The translations under genes were made by a program, and so were the position numbers. Of a stretch of DNA of 64,000 nt, positions 37,391 through 50,882 are shown piece after piece (within the stretch, counting starts at the first letter, position 1; each line of letters begins with the position of its first letter). Where the stretch lies: contig OX463778.1 of assembly GCA_949825025.1 (NCBI GenBank), positions 24,733,551-24,797,550 of the forward strand, given 5' to 3'. This stretch comes from Siphlonurus alternatus (taxonomy: Eukaryota > Arthropoda > Insecta > Ephemeroptera > Siphlonuridae). The notes below the pieces were generated by a model. The model had not been told where the DNA came from. It saw nothing but the letters and a program-made list of their open reading frames with translations, and did not search any database.

Positions 37391-39872
37391 CTGAAATTTT
37401 TATTTTGTTAATAATTTATTAAATGTTTACATATTTTATCATTACATAATAAATTAAAAGTGTAAATATTATTGGAATTATCAAATTTCATCATTTAAGA
37501 TTGCTTTGAACTATAGTGGGAAACGTCCTTGAAGAAAAAGTGTAGGGTGCATGACTTATCTGCATGCATAATTAACGCCACCAACGCGTTCGTACTGTGA
37601 AGAAAAAGAGAGAAAAAAAACAAGTTGTGGGAGCCATTTTTTAGTGAAATGCCAAAGTCTCTCAATGAAATGATAGCATGGCGTTGTCAAATTTGCAAGT
37701 TTATATCTTGCAGTACATTAATAAAGTATTTATGTAAAGGAGTAGCCTCTCAATAAGCGCGGAAAAATGATTCTATCGATTGGTTTAAAATCTTTATGAG
37801 GCGATGCCGTAAGCCGCGAGTGCGGCTCTGATCAATTTTTTTTTACATAAACACACCGGGCTCATTAGCATGCAGAAAGGCGCGAGTGCGCTGCAGGATA
37901 CGTACGTCTTTTGAAATACGTCGTGGTGCGGCCTATAAGCACTTACTTAAGAAATTAAATTAAAATAGATATAACTAGATACACAAAAAAATCTCCATAA
38001 GCCCTTTTTTAGTTCCTATGTCAGTCGTGATGAGCGCTTCAATTTAGCGATATTCAGTTTTTTAAAAAATATTCCGTGAATGGCGCGTGATGCAAAGTTT
38101 TTTTAACCAGCTAAAAAAGTCCTAATTTTTTTTCCCTTCCATGAAAATTGTATTGTTTCCTGCTCATATCCTGCTCATTGCCTTGATAAATCTAGATTTT
38201 GAGTTTCACATGCTGTCATTTTATATTTCTTTCGTATTTCTGAAATATCTAGTTAGATAATTATTAAAAAATGTAGGTACCTACTTTTTTTCTAGCTGGA
38301 TTTTTTTTTCGACAGCCAAGCTTCATGAAAATGCCACATCATTACAGTGGCAGCACAGTCACAATAGAAATAGAAGCAGACGGCCAGATCGGAAGAAGGA
38401 GAGAGAAGAGAGAAGAGCAGAGAGACAGAGAGAGAAAAAAGCGAGAAAAGAAGGTGGGAGGACTGGGAGGAACAAAAAGGTATGGAACCATCAACCATGG
38501 AGAGTATGGAGGGGTAAAATTATTGCGCTAGCTGACTAGCTGAGTGTGTAGTAATTTTTTTACTCAAATAGACTGCTTCTTAAAGGAAGGTAATTTATAA
38601 ATTTATTGAGAGAAAGGTATGCTAAAAGAGAGGGGAGGATAATTCTTTTGTATGCGATTGTTGAAAACAGCAAACAGAGCTCAGGTTGATCTGTGGTTGA
38701 TCGCGCAGCTGCTTGCTGATGAGTGATGAGTCACAGCATGACGATAAGCTGAGGACGCTGAGGAGTCTGCAATCTGCAATGCTGAGAGCCATACATACAA
38801 ACATACAGTATGCATACTCGATATATTATGCATATTAGGGCGGATAGGGCCATGGCATATACAGTATGTTTAATTAAAACGAAGCTTAATTTACCGATAC
38901 ATACTATGCATATATGCATAGCTTAATTCGCATTAAAACTGGATTATTTGCATATACCGGTTCTGTAGGAATCGAAAGCCCCGTTACACTGCATACATTT
39001 GAAGTTACTGTAGTTTTCTCTAAATACATACACTGTATACATACATACATCAAACATTATAATACCATACATATATAATTATGCATAAATAATACTACAT
39101 ACTACACAGTTACAACAAACCTGAACAAACCTTCTTTACCTTTTTTTTTTTTTTCAATTCAAGCACAAACAAACAGATTTACAACCCGGGCCGGCATAAC
39201 CACGGCCTAAAACCTAGCTATAAAACATCATGGGATATATATCTTTTTACCCACGTCCCTTCGTTGAATCCCCTCACAATATAATTATGCATAATATGTG
39301 TGCATACGCCAAGTATGTCATACTGTATTCTTTCGCATGTATCATTGGTGTCCCAGTATATATTATGCATACATCAGTACAATACATGCATAATCTTCTT
39401 GCACGACTGCTTAAAAATGCAATTCCTATGACATACTTTCATTCTTGGTCAGCATTCAACATTGTCTATATCAGTAACTATCATATTAGTTGACAATGTT
39501 GATGTTCCAAAATTAACTGTGTGTTAAAGTTCAAACTCAAACTCTCATCATCCTGTATATTATATACCAGTTCTACCGAAGTGGAATGGGCAATAGTAAC
39601 CTTCATAAGGAAATAAAAATCTTCAATGTTTCATCTGTCAGTATATATGACTCCTATGATATTATATATACACATATTATATATATATTTTTTGTACAAT
39701 TTGCATCTAATAATAAAAATGTATGAAGATTCCTTGTGAGGGTGAAAAAAATTAGGATAATGGGACCTCCTCTTCTCCCCAGATACAGTACAGTATCTTG
39801 CAATTCATACGTCCAATCCTTGTTCCACATAGACCTTCTTTACAACTTGACTATAAATGAGTGCTGTTACAG
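37391..39872. other. Divergent region between zinc-finger gene and DHRS7B
   Basis: Should contain the 5' ends of both flanking genes. There are CG-containing stretches at 37570-37590 and 37790-37930, a purine-rich tract at 38390-38470, and many GTATGCATAC-type short palindromes at 38800-39400. No further coding exon could be supported. Confidence 0.4.
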
Positions 39873-42800
39873 GATGATCCCACTGCAGACCTCTTAATGA
39901 ACGACCACAGAAAGCCTGTCGTAACAGCTGGAGCGCTGGGCTCAGCTGCAGCTGCTCTCGGCAATGGCTGGCAGTCCATCTGCTGGCTCGTAGGGTCGGT
40001 GTGCATCTCGTTCTCGCTGCCTTGCTGGGTGCTCAGCAAACTGTGGCTGCTCCACCTGAGAAGAAACTGCACCAGGGTACTGCAAGACAAGGTGACAGTG
40101 CCGAGATCTTCAAACTTGGGTCTTTCTCATTATTAATTTATCTTCTTTTTTTTAATTAACCTTTTCAAAAAATTCATACACAGAATCTATCAAGAATCTC
40201 AAAATTTTGTCTTAACAATCTCACAGTTTAGTAATTCTCACAAAATAACAACTGCTGGAATAAAAACTGAAGATTCATACAAATCTTGCCTTGAAGTTTC
40301 CTTCATTTTATAAACTTTATCGGAACTACTCAAACTTCAAAACAATCCAACTTCAAGGTGAAATTGTATTTTCCGTAGCAAGATTTGTAGGATTTGGAGA
40401 AACAGAGAGAGGTTCATTGTGTCTATTTTTAATTTCTTATTTTCTTCATTATAATTTTATTATATTTCTTGACGAGGTACAGACTAACATTCTTTCATTC
40501 ATTCATTCATTCATTCATTCATTCATTCATGTATTTTACAACATTTCATGACTAAAGCTAGATTTAATGATCATAACTTGAGAATAGTTCATAATATAAT
40601 CTTCACAGTGCTCTTACAATAATAATAATAACTTACTTGTTACAATTGTAACACCTAACAAACTGGTGTGTTATATGGGTTTAAAGTTTATTCAAAATAA
40701 CGTGGCTGCAGAAAAAAAAAAAAAAAAAAAACTTGATTGTATTAAATTAACTCCGCATGTAAAAAATGGTAAAAATTTAATGAAATGTTATTACGTCACA
40801 TTTAATTGCCTCAGAATATAAATTGTATTTCCAAAATTTTTACAATGGACGTCTGATGAGACATCAGGTGAAACTTATCAATATTTTTGGCAATTTATGT
40901 TCTGAGTCGTACAATATAATTATAATTATTTTATAAAATAATTGATAAGATGAATCTGCTACTCTAACCATAACAATTATTCTGCTGTCTCTGGGATTTT
41001 GCTCTAGATTTAACTTTCTCCTTGTTGCTGAATTTCCTCGCAGGTGGTATTGATAACAGGGGCAAGCTCTGGTTTGGGAGAGGCTTTAGCGCATGCTTTC
41101 TACCGTGCTGGTTGTCGAGTGGTGCTGGCTGCCCGACGTGAGGAGGAACTCTGTAGAGTTCGGGAAGATCTGCTGCTCACGCACCCCGTGAGTAACTAGC
41201 ATTGTGTCTGTCGGTAAACAACAGAAGAATAAGTGTAATCACGATAAAAGTTAATAAAGAATAAAAGGAAGTTTGTTACTGTTTATTACACCTTGGGACA
41301 GCATGAAATTCACCCCTGACTAATTTGCTAAAGCCAAAGCTCCAAGACTTAAGAGATTTTGGGGAGACAAAAAGAAGAGCAAGTGCCCAAAAAGTTTGTG
41401 TTCACCATACCTTCATAGACTGTGTACAGTAAAAACTTGATATTACGTAAAGTCAAGGGACTCAGGAAATTAGGTTTACCTTATATCAAGTTTAATTATT
41501 TTTATGGGACCATTATCTCCTTTACTAAAAATTGAGTTTGACCTAATAACAAGTTGCTTAATTACGATGTTTTACTGTAATAGTACCTTCAAAGAAAGAA
41601 GGGGTAAAGTTTGTGCTGTCCATTGATGCTAATAAGCAGCACATTGCTGATTGAAGTTATATTTATAACCATTGCTTTCTCTTAAATATTCAAAAGCAGA
41701 TACACTGACTCCTTTGCTGTTTACTGATGTAAAAATCTTGCTTATATTAGTTACAGTAAGTCTTTTTGTAATCACTTTTACTCACATTATATAGTACCTT
41801 TCATTTGAAACTACCATTGCGTAACTTTTGCAATAAATATACTGTACATACAGTGTATTATGAATATCTTACTAGTACATATTGTGTTTATGAAAAGAAC
41901 CATTTCGGTATTGATGTTAGGTAAAGAAAAGAATAGCAAGGTTTAGTTGTAAGTAAATGTCTTGCAAACAATAATTACGAGTGTATTGCAAGAGGAGATA
42001 ATTTTTATTTTTCAAAGGAAAATTCATAATTATGCAATAAATATTAAATCAATTGTGTAATGCTTTAAAATCAATCAGGACCCCTCGTTATATTCCTCTC
42101 CCCTACAGACGGTGCCTACCCACGTGCCAGTGGTCCTGCCCCTCGACGTGTCCGAACTCAATGAGCTACCACAGAAAGTGGAGGCTCTGCTGGCCATTCA
42201 TGGCCACGTTGACATCTTTGTGAGCAACGCGGGAATCAGCAGTCGAGGCAAGGCAGCCGAGTGCAGCATAGACGTTGACATCAAGGTGATGCTCATCAAC
42301 TACCTCGGTCACGTCGCCCTCACCAAAGGTAAGCTTGTTGATTCATTTCATTTTTTTATAATTTTACTTGTTTATTTATTTACTTACTTATTATTTATTT
42401 AGTATTTACTTATTTCATTGATATTTTATTTATTTTAATTAATCTTTGATGTTTTACCTGAAATGACAAACATTGGTTTAATTATGTACTTTAATTTATA
42501 GTCATTGAGGGTAAAGAAGATAGTGACACACACTGATGTAAAAGTCTCATGAAACAAAAAGCAATTAGCTGTAGCATACAATACATCACAGAACACTACA
42601 TAGTTGTGAATCTTACACCTAAAATTAGTCAGGAATTAAATTTTGGCAAATAAATGAAAATACAGTATTTCGAAAATTGTTAATACTTTTTAAATTGGAG
42701 TACCAGTTTCCTAAAAATGTCAAAGTAAAAAGACAAATATGTCGTAGTTTGGGATAGAATTATTGTCATTTTACACTTTTCATTACTGTACTTAAAAAAA

Positions 42801-44516
42801 AAAAAAAATATTAAATACTAAAATGTATATCACAATAAACTTTCAATACATCATCTTGACAAGTTGACATTACTTGCAGCTTTGTTGCCATCTATGCTGA
42901 AGAAGAAAAGTGGACACATCGTAGCCATCAGCAGTGTGCAGGGCCGTATGGCAATCCCACACAGGTACGGACTGTCACGGCATCTAAATAATTGCATGTT
43001 CACTTTGGGACAGCTCAATCAGTATTCTTGACAGATTTGCAGCCGCTGCAGCTCCAAAAGGTAATAAGTTTTTTTTTTTTTTTTCTTAAATTTAGGAAAG
43101 GGTAAAAAAAGAGAACCCCACTCCCATCTAGTCCTCCCGTAAAGGTTTAAGTTCACCATGCCTCCATAGACTGTATGGTACTGCCTAGAAACAGTACACG
43201 GATAACACTTATTTTGTCAGGATGATTAAGTATATTTTTAAAATAAATAATTGCCATTATCCATTATTTTCACCCTGTATAGACGCTTATTTATTTTATT
43301 TATAAAAAAAAAAAAAAAAAAAATGTAGGCTTCCAGCATTATTTTCCTATTAGAAAAATCCCAAACTTAATATTTTAATGAAGGCTTTACCTGATATATG
43401 AAGTGGTACCCCTGACAGTTTAACGTGAATGTCTGTGGTCTTGTGCAGGTCTGCGTACTCGGCCTCAAAGCATGCTCTGCAGGCGTTCTGCGACTCTCTA
43501 CGTGCTGAGGTGGCTTCTCAGGGTGTACAAGTGACTGTGGTTAGCCCCGGCTACATCAAGACCAACCTCTCTCTCAACGCCATCACCGGCTCGGGACAGA
43601 AACACGCAGGTGAGAAGGCAAACTGAACTCAGATGTTTGCCAGTCTCTTGCTTTGAGAGTACATTCCTAGCCTTGGATAATTGCCATCTAGGAGATATTC
43701 TAGGGCCATGAAGGATTTTTAGCCAAAGCTTAAAAAATACTGTGTACACTTTATATGATATACATATGTATGATAAGTGATTTGCTTAATTTTTAATCTT
43801 TTTTCACCTCTCATTTTATTTTTACAGCATTACAGGTATAGAATTCAATTAATGACACATAATTATGAATTAATTAATTTGGATCTTCAAGTAAACTTCC
43901 AGTTATATTAAAATAGGTCCACCACTATAATGTTAGATTTAAATATGAATTAGAATATAATAACATTTGTTACTCAATAAATGTTTCTTTTCAATATAAT
44001 ATATACTGTAGTGTAGATGATTATATTAAATCCTTTTTTGTTTGTTTGTTTGTTTTTAATAGCTATGTTCTTTTTCCCATCCATGATAATATCTGCTGTT
44101 TTATTGTATATCGACGATGCTGCTACAAAAATAACTAACAAGATTTTATACGAAACCTGTCAGCCATTGTTGCCGCGGCATCCTCAATATGTGTTTATAA
44201 TTCTAACTGAAATTGGGGGGGGGGGGGGGGGGAAAGTATTACAGTATTTCAATTTGAATTTTAAGATATTATTTATGTTATGATAATTCCAATTTTGAGT
44301 TACTGATACAGTCTCATGTCTCCAGTTATGGACGAAGCGACTGCTAAAGGCATGTCTCCCCAGCTGGTAGCTCGTCGGGTAGTCGAGGCTGTGGCGTGTG
44401 GTGATCCAGAGGTGCTTGCGTGTCCATTCTCACACCGCTTTGCCATCCTTGTGCGCACCCTCTCGCCAACTCTATTCTTCTGGTTGATGCGGCGGCGTGC
44501 AGCCAACGAGAGCTAG
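39873..44516 (+). CDS. DHRS7B: Membrane-anchored short-chain dehydrogenase/reductase, DHRS7B-like
   Basis: Exons 39873-40091, 41044-41187, 42109-42328, 42880-42964, 43449-43609, 44326-44516 (stop TAG 44514-44516). Starting at the Met at 39897 gives 331 residues in one frame. The exon appears to begin at a splice acceptor, so a 5' UTR exon or a further upstream start is possible. A hydrophobic segment ([19 protein letters not shown]) forms an N-terminal membrane anchor. The Rossmann motif is TGASSGLG, followed by NAGIS, the ISS stretch, the catalytic YSASK (Tyr-x3-Lys) and [10 protein letters not shown]. The C-terminal [20 protein letters not shown] closely follows human DHRS7B. All key catalytic residues are present. 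DHRS7B acts at ER/peroxisomal membranes as the acyl/alkyl-dihydroxyacetone-phosphate reductase of ether-lipid synthesis; that role is inferred here. An AATAAA lies at 45022-45027. Confidence 0.93.
40493..40530. repeat. (ATTC)n microsatellite in DHRS7B intron
   Basis: Nine or so uninterrupted CATT units. Confidence 0.9.
44215..44232. repeat. 18-base G run in DHRS7B last intron
   Basis: Homopolymer of G upstream of the last exon; it can form quadruplex structures and is prone to length errors. Confidence 0.85.
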
Positions 44517-46432
44517 TCACCACGCATGTCGTAAGCAAGACAGAGGAGATAGACAGAAAAACATTTTTATTTACAATGACTTAACTCACGGTCTACCTTC
44601 AATTGTACACTCATGTCAAATCATAGTTCTGAAAGTTTAGGCATTTTGTTCAACTTAAAAGTAGAGCAAGTTATCTACAAAGTCACGGCATTTTCTAATT
44701 CATTTTGAGGCTGAAAACTTTCTGATGCTATAATTTGACAAGGTTGACATAATTATATATAATCTCAGGTTGAGTGTACTAATTTAACTGTGATAGTGTT
44801 AATATTATTGTGAGGAAAATCATTATAAAAAATTATGTTTTGTAATGACTTCATTTAAGTAATTTAAATTAATTATAAGTGAATGTTGTTAAATTATTTT
44901 TAATTCTGTAAATATACTCCTTCTGTGCATTTCAAATTTAACGTTACCAAGTTTCTTGTGTGGAAATTTCTATGTCATTGATTGAATCTTTATTGTCATT
45001 ATTGTTTATGTAAAAATATTAAATAAATGCATTGCTTGAACTATATATTACAAATTTGAATGCAAGCATCGCACAAAATCAAATTATACGTTTTTGTTAT
45101 AGCTAAAAATTGCCTTTTCTTTATCAGTATCATGTTTATACATTCTGCAGTCCGTTCAGTACACAAGTAGCACATGTATATTTCTACTATAAAACAATGC
45201 TCACAAACTTCCCTTATATTCTGCAAACAGAATCAAATAATTTATTTTGCTGGCCAACACAAACGAGTGCAAGTAGAGCAGACATATACAGTATTATTTT
45301 GGCTGTACATACGTTTAAGACCTTACACTTGAATGGCATACTGGTATACTTTTTTTTTTATGACCAGACACTCGTATGATATGCAACTCTCTAAGATATA
45401 ACAAGAAAGTCAGGTCTTGATGTTAGTCGGTTCATACTATAGCCCCAAAATAGCATAATTATGTGCTTGACCAAGTACGTTATTTCAATGAGCAATAATC
45501 GAAAAAAGCACCAACTATGTTGTTGTTTTATTAGAAACTTACCGTGAAACCTGAACATATTTTAATATTATGTCCCCCGTCCGCAATAATGAGCTATCTG
45601 CTGATATTAATAACAAAATAACATAGCTCATCATTGCACATGAGATCGTGGTACACACAACTAGATAGCTCATTATTGCGAATGAGGGGTGATAGTTATA
45701 GTCTTTAGTTTGGTTTTACTTTTTTTTTTTTTTCTATCATTGGTAATCTGAGACCTCTGTGTCTTATGGCCAGCAATTTGACCAAAAATTTCAGAGCTCC
45801 ATGTTGTGTGGGGACGTTAGCACCACTCTCGGTCATAAGCAATACATGTGAGGCAGTGACGCAATCGTCCCCAGACCTCGCGATTTGGAAATTTTGGTCA
45901 ATTGGCTGGCCATAAGGCATGTAAGTCTGATCAGAGACCATAGCAGAGTTCTCTGAGACCATATAGTATTTAATTGCAGAGACCCTACAGAGACCTCCGT
46001 GTCTTATGGCCAACGATTTGATCAGAGTTTCGCTGCTTCTGAGAGTGGCCGTGCCGCTGCGATTCAATGGCGCCGCCACTCTCAGTTACAGTGAAGCTCG
46101 GCCAAGCTGGTCAAATTTCTGGCCATAAGACACGGAGGTCTCTGATCAACCAGGAACTTTGGTCTCTGATTTAATTGGAAAGTGTTCGAATTTTAGCCGC
46201 CATCTGTAGGAATTTTAATTAAATGCCAATAGATGGCTCTGCCGTGATTATGATGTAGCATTTTCCATTTTCAACCTAATGAGCTCATCATCAGGAGAAG
46301 GTCCTTTGTTTATGCATATAATAGCTCCCACCATATTTTATGTAAGACAGGTGCCTCTTCTCTTTCACTCAAGCCTTCAGCTGAAGTGCAACACTGTTTA
46401 CTTACGGCCAGTGCAAGTAAACTTGTGTAAAT
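44517..46432. other. DHRS7B 3' UTR and DNAL4 upstream region
   Basis: Contains the DHRS7B AATAAA (45022-45027) and an imperfect inverted repeat near 45580-45690 built on ATAATGAGCTATCT / AGATAGCTCATTATT. The foldback element 45745-46147 also lies here. No other gene is supported. Confidence 0.5.
45745..46147. repeat. Foldback element with three copies of one motif
   Basis: The motif AGACCTCTGTGTCTTATGGC with a following GCAATTTGACC is at about 45751-45785. A second direct copy is at 45991-46022, and an inverted copy at 46108-46140. The outer pair makes a hairpin. It lies between DHRS7B and DNAL4. Confidence 0.65.
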
Positions 46433-47478
46433 ATGATTGAAACTGTGGAGGGAAAGAAAGAAGATGCAGAGAGTAGTAAAAAGATTATTCACACCTATCC
46501 TCTCATACGGGTAAGCATATTTTTTTTAATGCTTTTTAACATTAAATTTATTTGTGTAATATATTATTACACAATGCTTTATTTCAAAACTAGGACATGA
46601 TATATATATAAAAAAAAGTACATGAGTAGCATTGTAATACACAGCATTAATTGCTCAACCTCTGATATAATAATGTGTATTTTTTATAAAGCTGCATTGA
46701 TGGCACTTTCACCTCAGATATTTTACAAGTTTTTAAATCCGGTTTTACTGCTCTTAACATTATGCATGAACTTTGCAAAATGTACTGAATAAGGCTGCAT
46801 AATTAATGCTACAATGTCAAGAATATCAAGATAGTCCAGTAAAAACCTTGAAAAAAATAATTAACATTACACTTTCATATAGCTCAACTTTTTTCATGGT
46901 TGTCTTGCAGCATTGCGACATGACGGATGAAATGAAGACGGAGACAATGGAACTGTGTGTAACTGCCTGCGAGAAACACTCGAGCAATAACGAGGTAATG
47001 TTAGGTCTGATGTTGTCAAAAAACTAAATACAATGCGTTAAAAATCAATAATCAAAATAAGCAATGTGGAAAATATAATTAAGTGCATTTTTTGTTCTTA
47101 TAAATTTGTTAAATATCATACAGCAATATATAATGTCTTAATTCCTAATTAATATTCATTAAAGAAAGTCTTAAAAAGTATATCCACATTTGTTATCCAT
47201 GATGTATTGTATACCCTGTTAAAAAAAAAAAAAACAAAAAAACCATCTATGATTCTGAAATTATTCCAGACTTCTCGAGTAATTATTATATTTATTATTA
47301 TTATTTCCCCTAGACTGCTGCTAAGATGATCAAAGAGACGATGGACAAGAAATTCGGGGCATCGTGGCATGCAGTGGTGGGGGAAGGTTTTGGAATGGAG
47401 ATAACCCATGAGTGCCGTAATCTGCTCTACATGTTCTTCGGAGGCAATATGGCTGTCTGCGTGTGGAAGTGCTCCTAG
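46433..47478 (+). CDS. DNAL4: Axonemal dynein light chain 4
   Basis: Three exons: 46433-46510, 46911-46994 and 47314-47478, all in frame, giving 108 residues with stop TAG at 47476-47478. The protein begins MIETVEGKKEDAESSKK and continues TYPLIRHCDMTDEMKTETME, TACEKHSSNNETAAKMIKET, FGASWHAVVGEGFGMEITHE and ends GNMAVCVWKCS. This is the LC8-like fold. The N-terminal EGKK stretch and the WKCS ending match DNAL4 rather than cytoplasmic DYNLL1/2. It is a light chain of outer-arm axonemal dynein, so the organism should have motile cilia or sperm flagella. The start is the first ATG and fits the family length. An AATAAA lies at 48027-48032. Confidence 0.96.
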
Positions 47479-48185
47479 CTAAAAAAGAATTAAAACTCTC
47501 CTCTACTACCATTGTTGTTGTTTTGTGATTGTCCGTCAGTTTTTATTAAGCCGCTATAGAGGCAAATTGCTTATAATATATAGCACGCATGAACAATTAC
47601 AACAAACTTATTATTTATTTTGTTTAAATTAATATACATAAACATATACCACTTATTTTATTACCGCAATATTATTACAAGCTGATAGTTTAGAATGAAA
47701 GTTTTTTTTAAACTATATTATAGATGGTAATTAATAAAGTACAACATGGTAAAATATTACTCAAAAGTTCCATAATTGTTCCACAGTAATAATTTAGCTG
47801 CCTTGCCTTATCATAATAAGTGGAATCACTATCAGTTAATAAAGTTTTATGACTAAACTTTTTTATACTATCACAAAAAATAACTGCTGTATTGATACAT
47901 TTTTTTTTTTTTTTTAACCAAGTGCCATTAGTATTTGTTTTTAATGTTTAATTTTTACGTTTTTATCAAGAATTTGGTTTGACTTGAAGACAAAGTTTAT
48001 TCCAGTTAGACTGTCTATTTTTGAAAAATAAAGTCTTGAATCTCAAAACAAATTCTAACTGCTCTCTTGCTATGACAAGCATGCAGTGCTGCTAGGTATA
48101 TTCGGGGACACCAAAATATATACTGTCAGTATGCTTGACCAAAGAAAAGTGCAAACTTCTACTGATATATAAGTTTTTATCAGTA
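47479..48185. other. DNAL4 3' UTR and intergenic DNA
   Basis: AT-rich, with a poly(A) signal at 48027-48032. Nothing else was recognised before the palindrome at 48186. Confidence 0.5.
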
Positions 48186-48840
48186 TTAAAGTAAAGTGCG
48201 CGCTAGAAAAAAAAGTTGAGTTAGTATTTTCTAAAAATAGTTCAAGTAGTCCTCCATATCAAACCAAAATTCAAAAAATTCTATCTCAAATAGGTTTGCC
48301 AGAAAAAAATTCCAAAGTCAGAGTGAACGCGTCGCTTAACATGGGGCCTTACCTGACAAAAACCCTCGAATATCTCGAAAAAATACACCGTTAGGTGGTA
48401 TGAAAAAAATATAGTGATGTTCTATGACCCAAGCTTTAACCAAAAACCGATTAAAAAAAATTTCGCTCGAATCCATTTTTCCGTAAAAAAATCAAGAAAA
48501 TCTACCATGCTAATTCCCATAAGATTTTTTATTATTTTTTTACGGAAAAATGGATTCGAGAGAATTTTTTTTTAATCGGTTTTTGGTTAAAGCTTGGGTC
48601 ATAGAACATCACTATATTTTTTTCATACCACCTAACGGTGTATTTTTTCGAGATATTCGAGGGTTTTTGTCAGGTAAGGCCCCATGTTAAGCGACGCGTT
48701 CACTCTGACTTTGGAATTTTTTTCTGGCAAACCTATTTGAGATAGAATTTTTTGAATTTTGGTTTGATATGGAGGACTACTTGAACTATTTTTAGAAAAT
48801 ACTAACTCAACTTTTTTTTCTATCGCGCACTTTACTTTAA
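48186..48840. mobile_element. TTAA-flanked 647-base near-perfect palindrome
   Basis: TTAA at 48186-48189 and 48837-48840. Both halves (about 310 bases each) are almost exact reverse complements, from AGTAAAGTGCGCGCTAG at the left to CGCGCACTTTACT at the right. The spacer is short and centred near 48515. There is no open reading frame of note. Relatives of its arms are at 57060-57235 and 58738-58925. Confidence 0.9.
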
Positions 48841-49134
48841 AGCCTCACAAATGAAATGTGTGCAAAAATTCAATTCAAATTTAATAGAATTGAAATATGT
48901 AATCAGTATTTATATTGAGCTGAAAGCTAAATTTTCTTATCTCAGACGAATGTAGTGCAATCATTTTTTATATTTTTGTTATATCTTTTGTATATGTGTT
49001 TTGTATTTTTATGTTAACCAATTTAGATAAGCTTTCTTTACTGGGCTTCTTTATTTTGTTACATTTGTTATTAATGTTATTATGTTTTTATCAAAGGCCA
49101 TCCAAGCCATCCAAATCTTATGGAGAGTTTCTAT

Positions 49135-49489
49135 TTAAGGGTAAGGTAACGCCACCAATGTTAAAAAAAATCCCTCTCACAAAAATTCTGAAAAAAATTT
49201 AAAATGTTCTCCTCTACACCCCCTATCAGTAGCTAAAATATCAGGTATACAAATACGATCTAGTTTTTGAGTTATGAATTTTTAAAGTTGACTAATTTAA
49301 CATGGGAGTTTCATTTCTCCATGTTAAAGTAGTCAACTTTAAAATTTTATAACTCAAAAACTAGATCGTATTTGTATACCTGATATTTTAGGTACTGATA
49401 GGGGGTATAGAGGAGAACATTTTAAATTTTTTTCAGAATTTTTGTGAGAGGGATTTTTTTTAACATTGGTGGCGTTACCTTACCCTTAA
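49135..49489. mobile_element. TTAA-flanked 347-base palindrome, copy 2
   Basis: TTAA at 49135-49138 and 49486-49489; element 49139-49485. Same length and nearly the same sequence as 27657-28003; I noticed only a couple of single-base differences by eye. Confidence 0.9.
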
Positions 49490-49854
49490 ATAAAAATACA
49501 CTTTCTTCAGACGTGGCATAAGCATATTGTCTGTACTACATCCTCAGAAACTTACCATAAGATTGGAAGGTCTTTATGTTCTTTGTTTTTTCTCAGAACT
49601 TTATCAACTTTATTTATTTACATATATAAAAGAGTATTATATATTTTTATTATTTAGAAGTGTGAAGGAACTCGTTGTTACATGTGGCGTTTCTCAAACT
49701 GAGGTAATGTTCAACCATTGGTCTTGATCATAAAGTGTATGGATGAAGCTTGTGATCAGTGGCATGTGGGGTGGTTTTATGTATGTAATCACATTGTTTT
49801 CCATGAAAGGGATTATCATAGAAGGTTTAGTAGCAGCTTGAATAAAATCAGCTT

Positions 49855-49894
<40 letters not shown>

Positions 49895-50848
49895 ATGAAC
49901 CTTTCTATGATGACTCCAACACAAATTAACAGGCTCCATAAGGCTGTTTCAGAAATTCAGGGATCCCTGACTGGCCCCTCTAATTTTTAACACAGAGTAT
50001 GCAAAAAGTGGCCTCAGGTCCCCTTCCAGGTGGCCCCTGCTGCCTGTAATGCCTATATGGCCCTGACTAATCCCTAGCTTCTCAGTCCGAGCCTGCAATG
50101 AACCTTAAAAGTTGGGGGCATACATTATCAAAGTGTGTGAATTGCCCCAAAATATCAATCAATCAATCGAACCTTAAAAGCACCTCACCACACACACCTG
50201 TCATTGCACCTGATATACTTGGATCTTTTGGTCTTCACAATCTAACATACCATTATCTTCTCTTCAGACCTCCTGAGGGGGGGGGGGGGGGGGGGGGGGG
50301 TAATCATCTTAATTTCTTATGCAATTAGAAATTTTATTATTCTAAAGATGTTATTCCTGATTATATTTCCTAATCAGTGTTTTATTGAAATTGCACTAGA
50401 GTGAGTTAAAAGCAACTGTGCATGTGCAAACCAGAAACACTGCATGGAAGCTTATGACTTGTATGGCTAAAAGATGTACCTGGGTCAAAGAGTTTGAGAA
50501 CCACTATTAATGTATGTATTAGTCAATATTTTGCTTAATATCATTGAAACTTAACACAAGCCATATAGGTGAATATTCAACTTTAACTAACACAGAACTG
50601 ATGATGTTCAACAAAATCAGATTTTTATACATGACAACTAAATACGTATTCACTAATTTGCCTTAATTTTTGTCTTGTAATTATATTTTCAATACTGAAA
50701 TCTGTCTCTCTTGCACTTTTATAAAGATTTGATATTCACCTACACCGTAATAAATAGAGTAATGCTTGTTCTATAATATTTTAATTGTATGATTGGCAAA
50801 ATAAAATTAAATTTATGCCTTAAAAGTTTGTTTTATTTCCAAATTCAC

Positions 50849-50882
<34 letters not shown>

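Noticed and set aside
38325..38531. Open frame rich in Arg/Lys/Glu (REKREEQRDRERKKREKK)
   Set aside because: It comes from a purine-rich low-complexity tract; no splice sites or recognisable family.
49694..49990. Open frames with poly-Lys or poly-Phe
   Set aside because: They come from the T run at 49857-49890.
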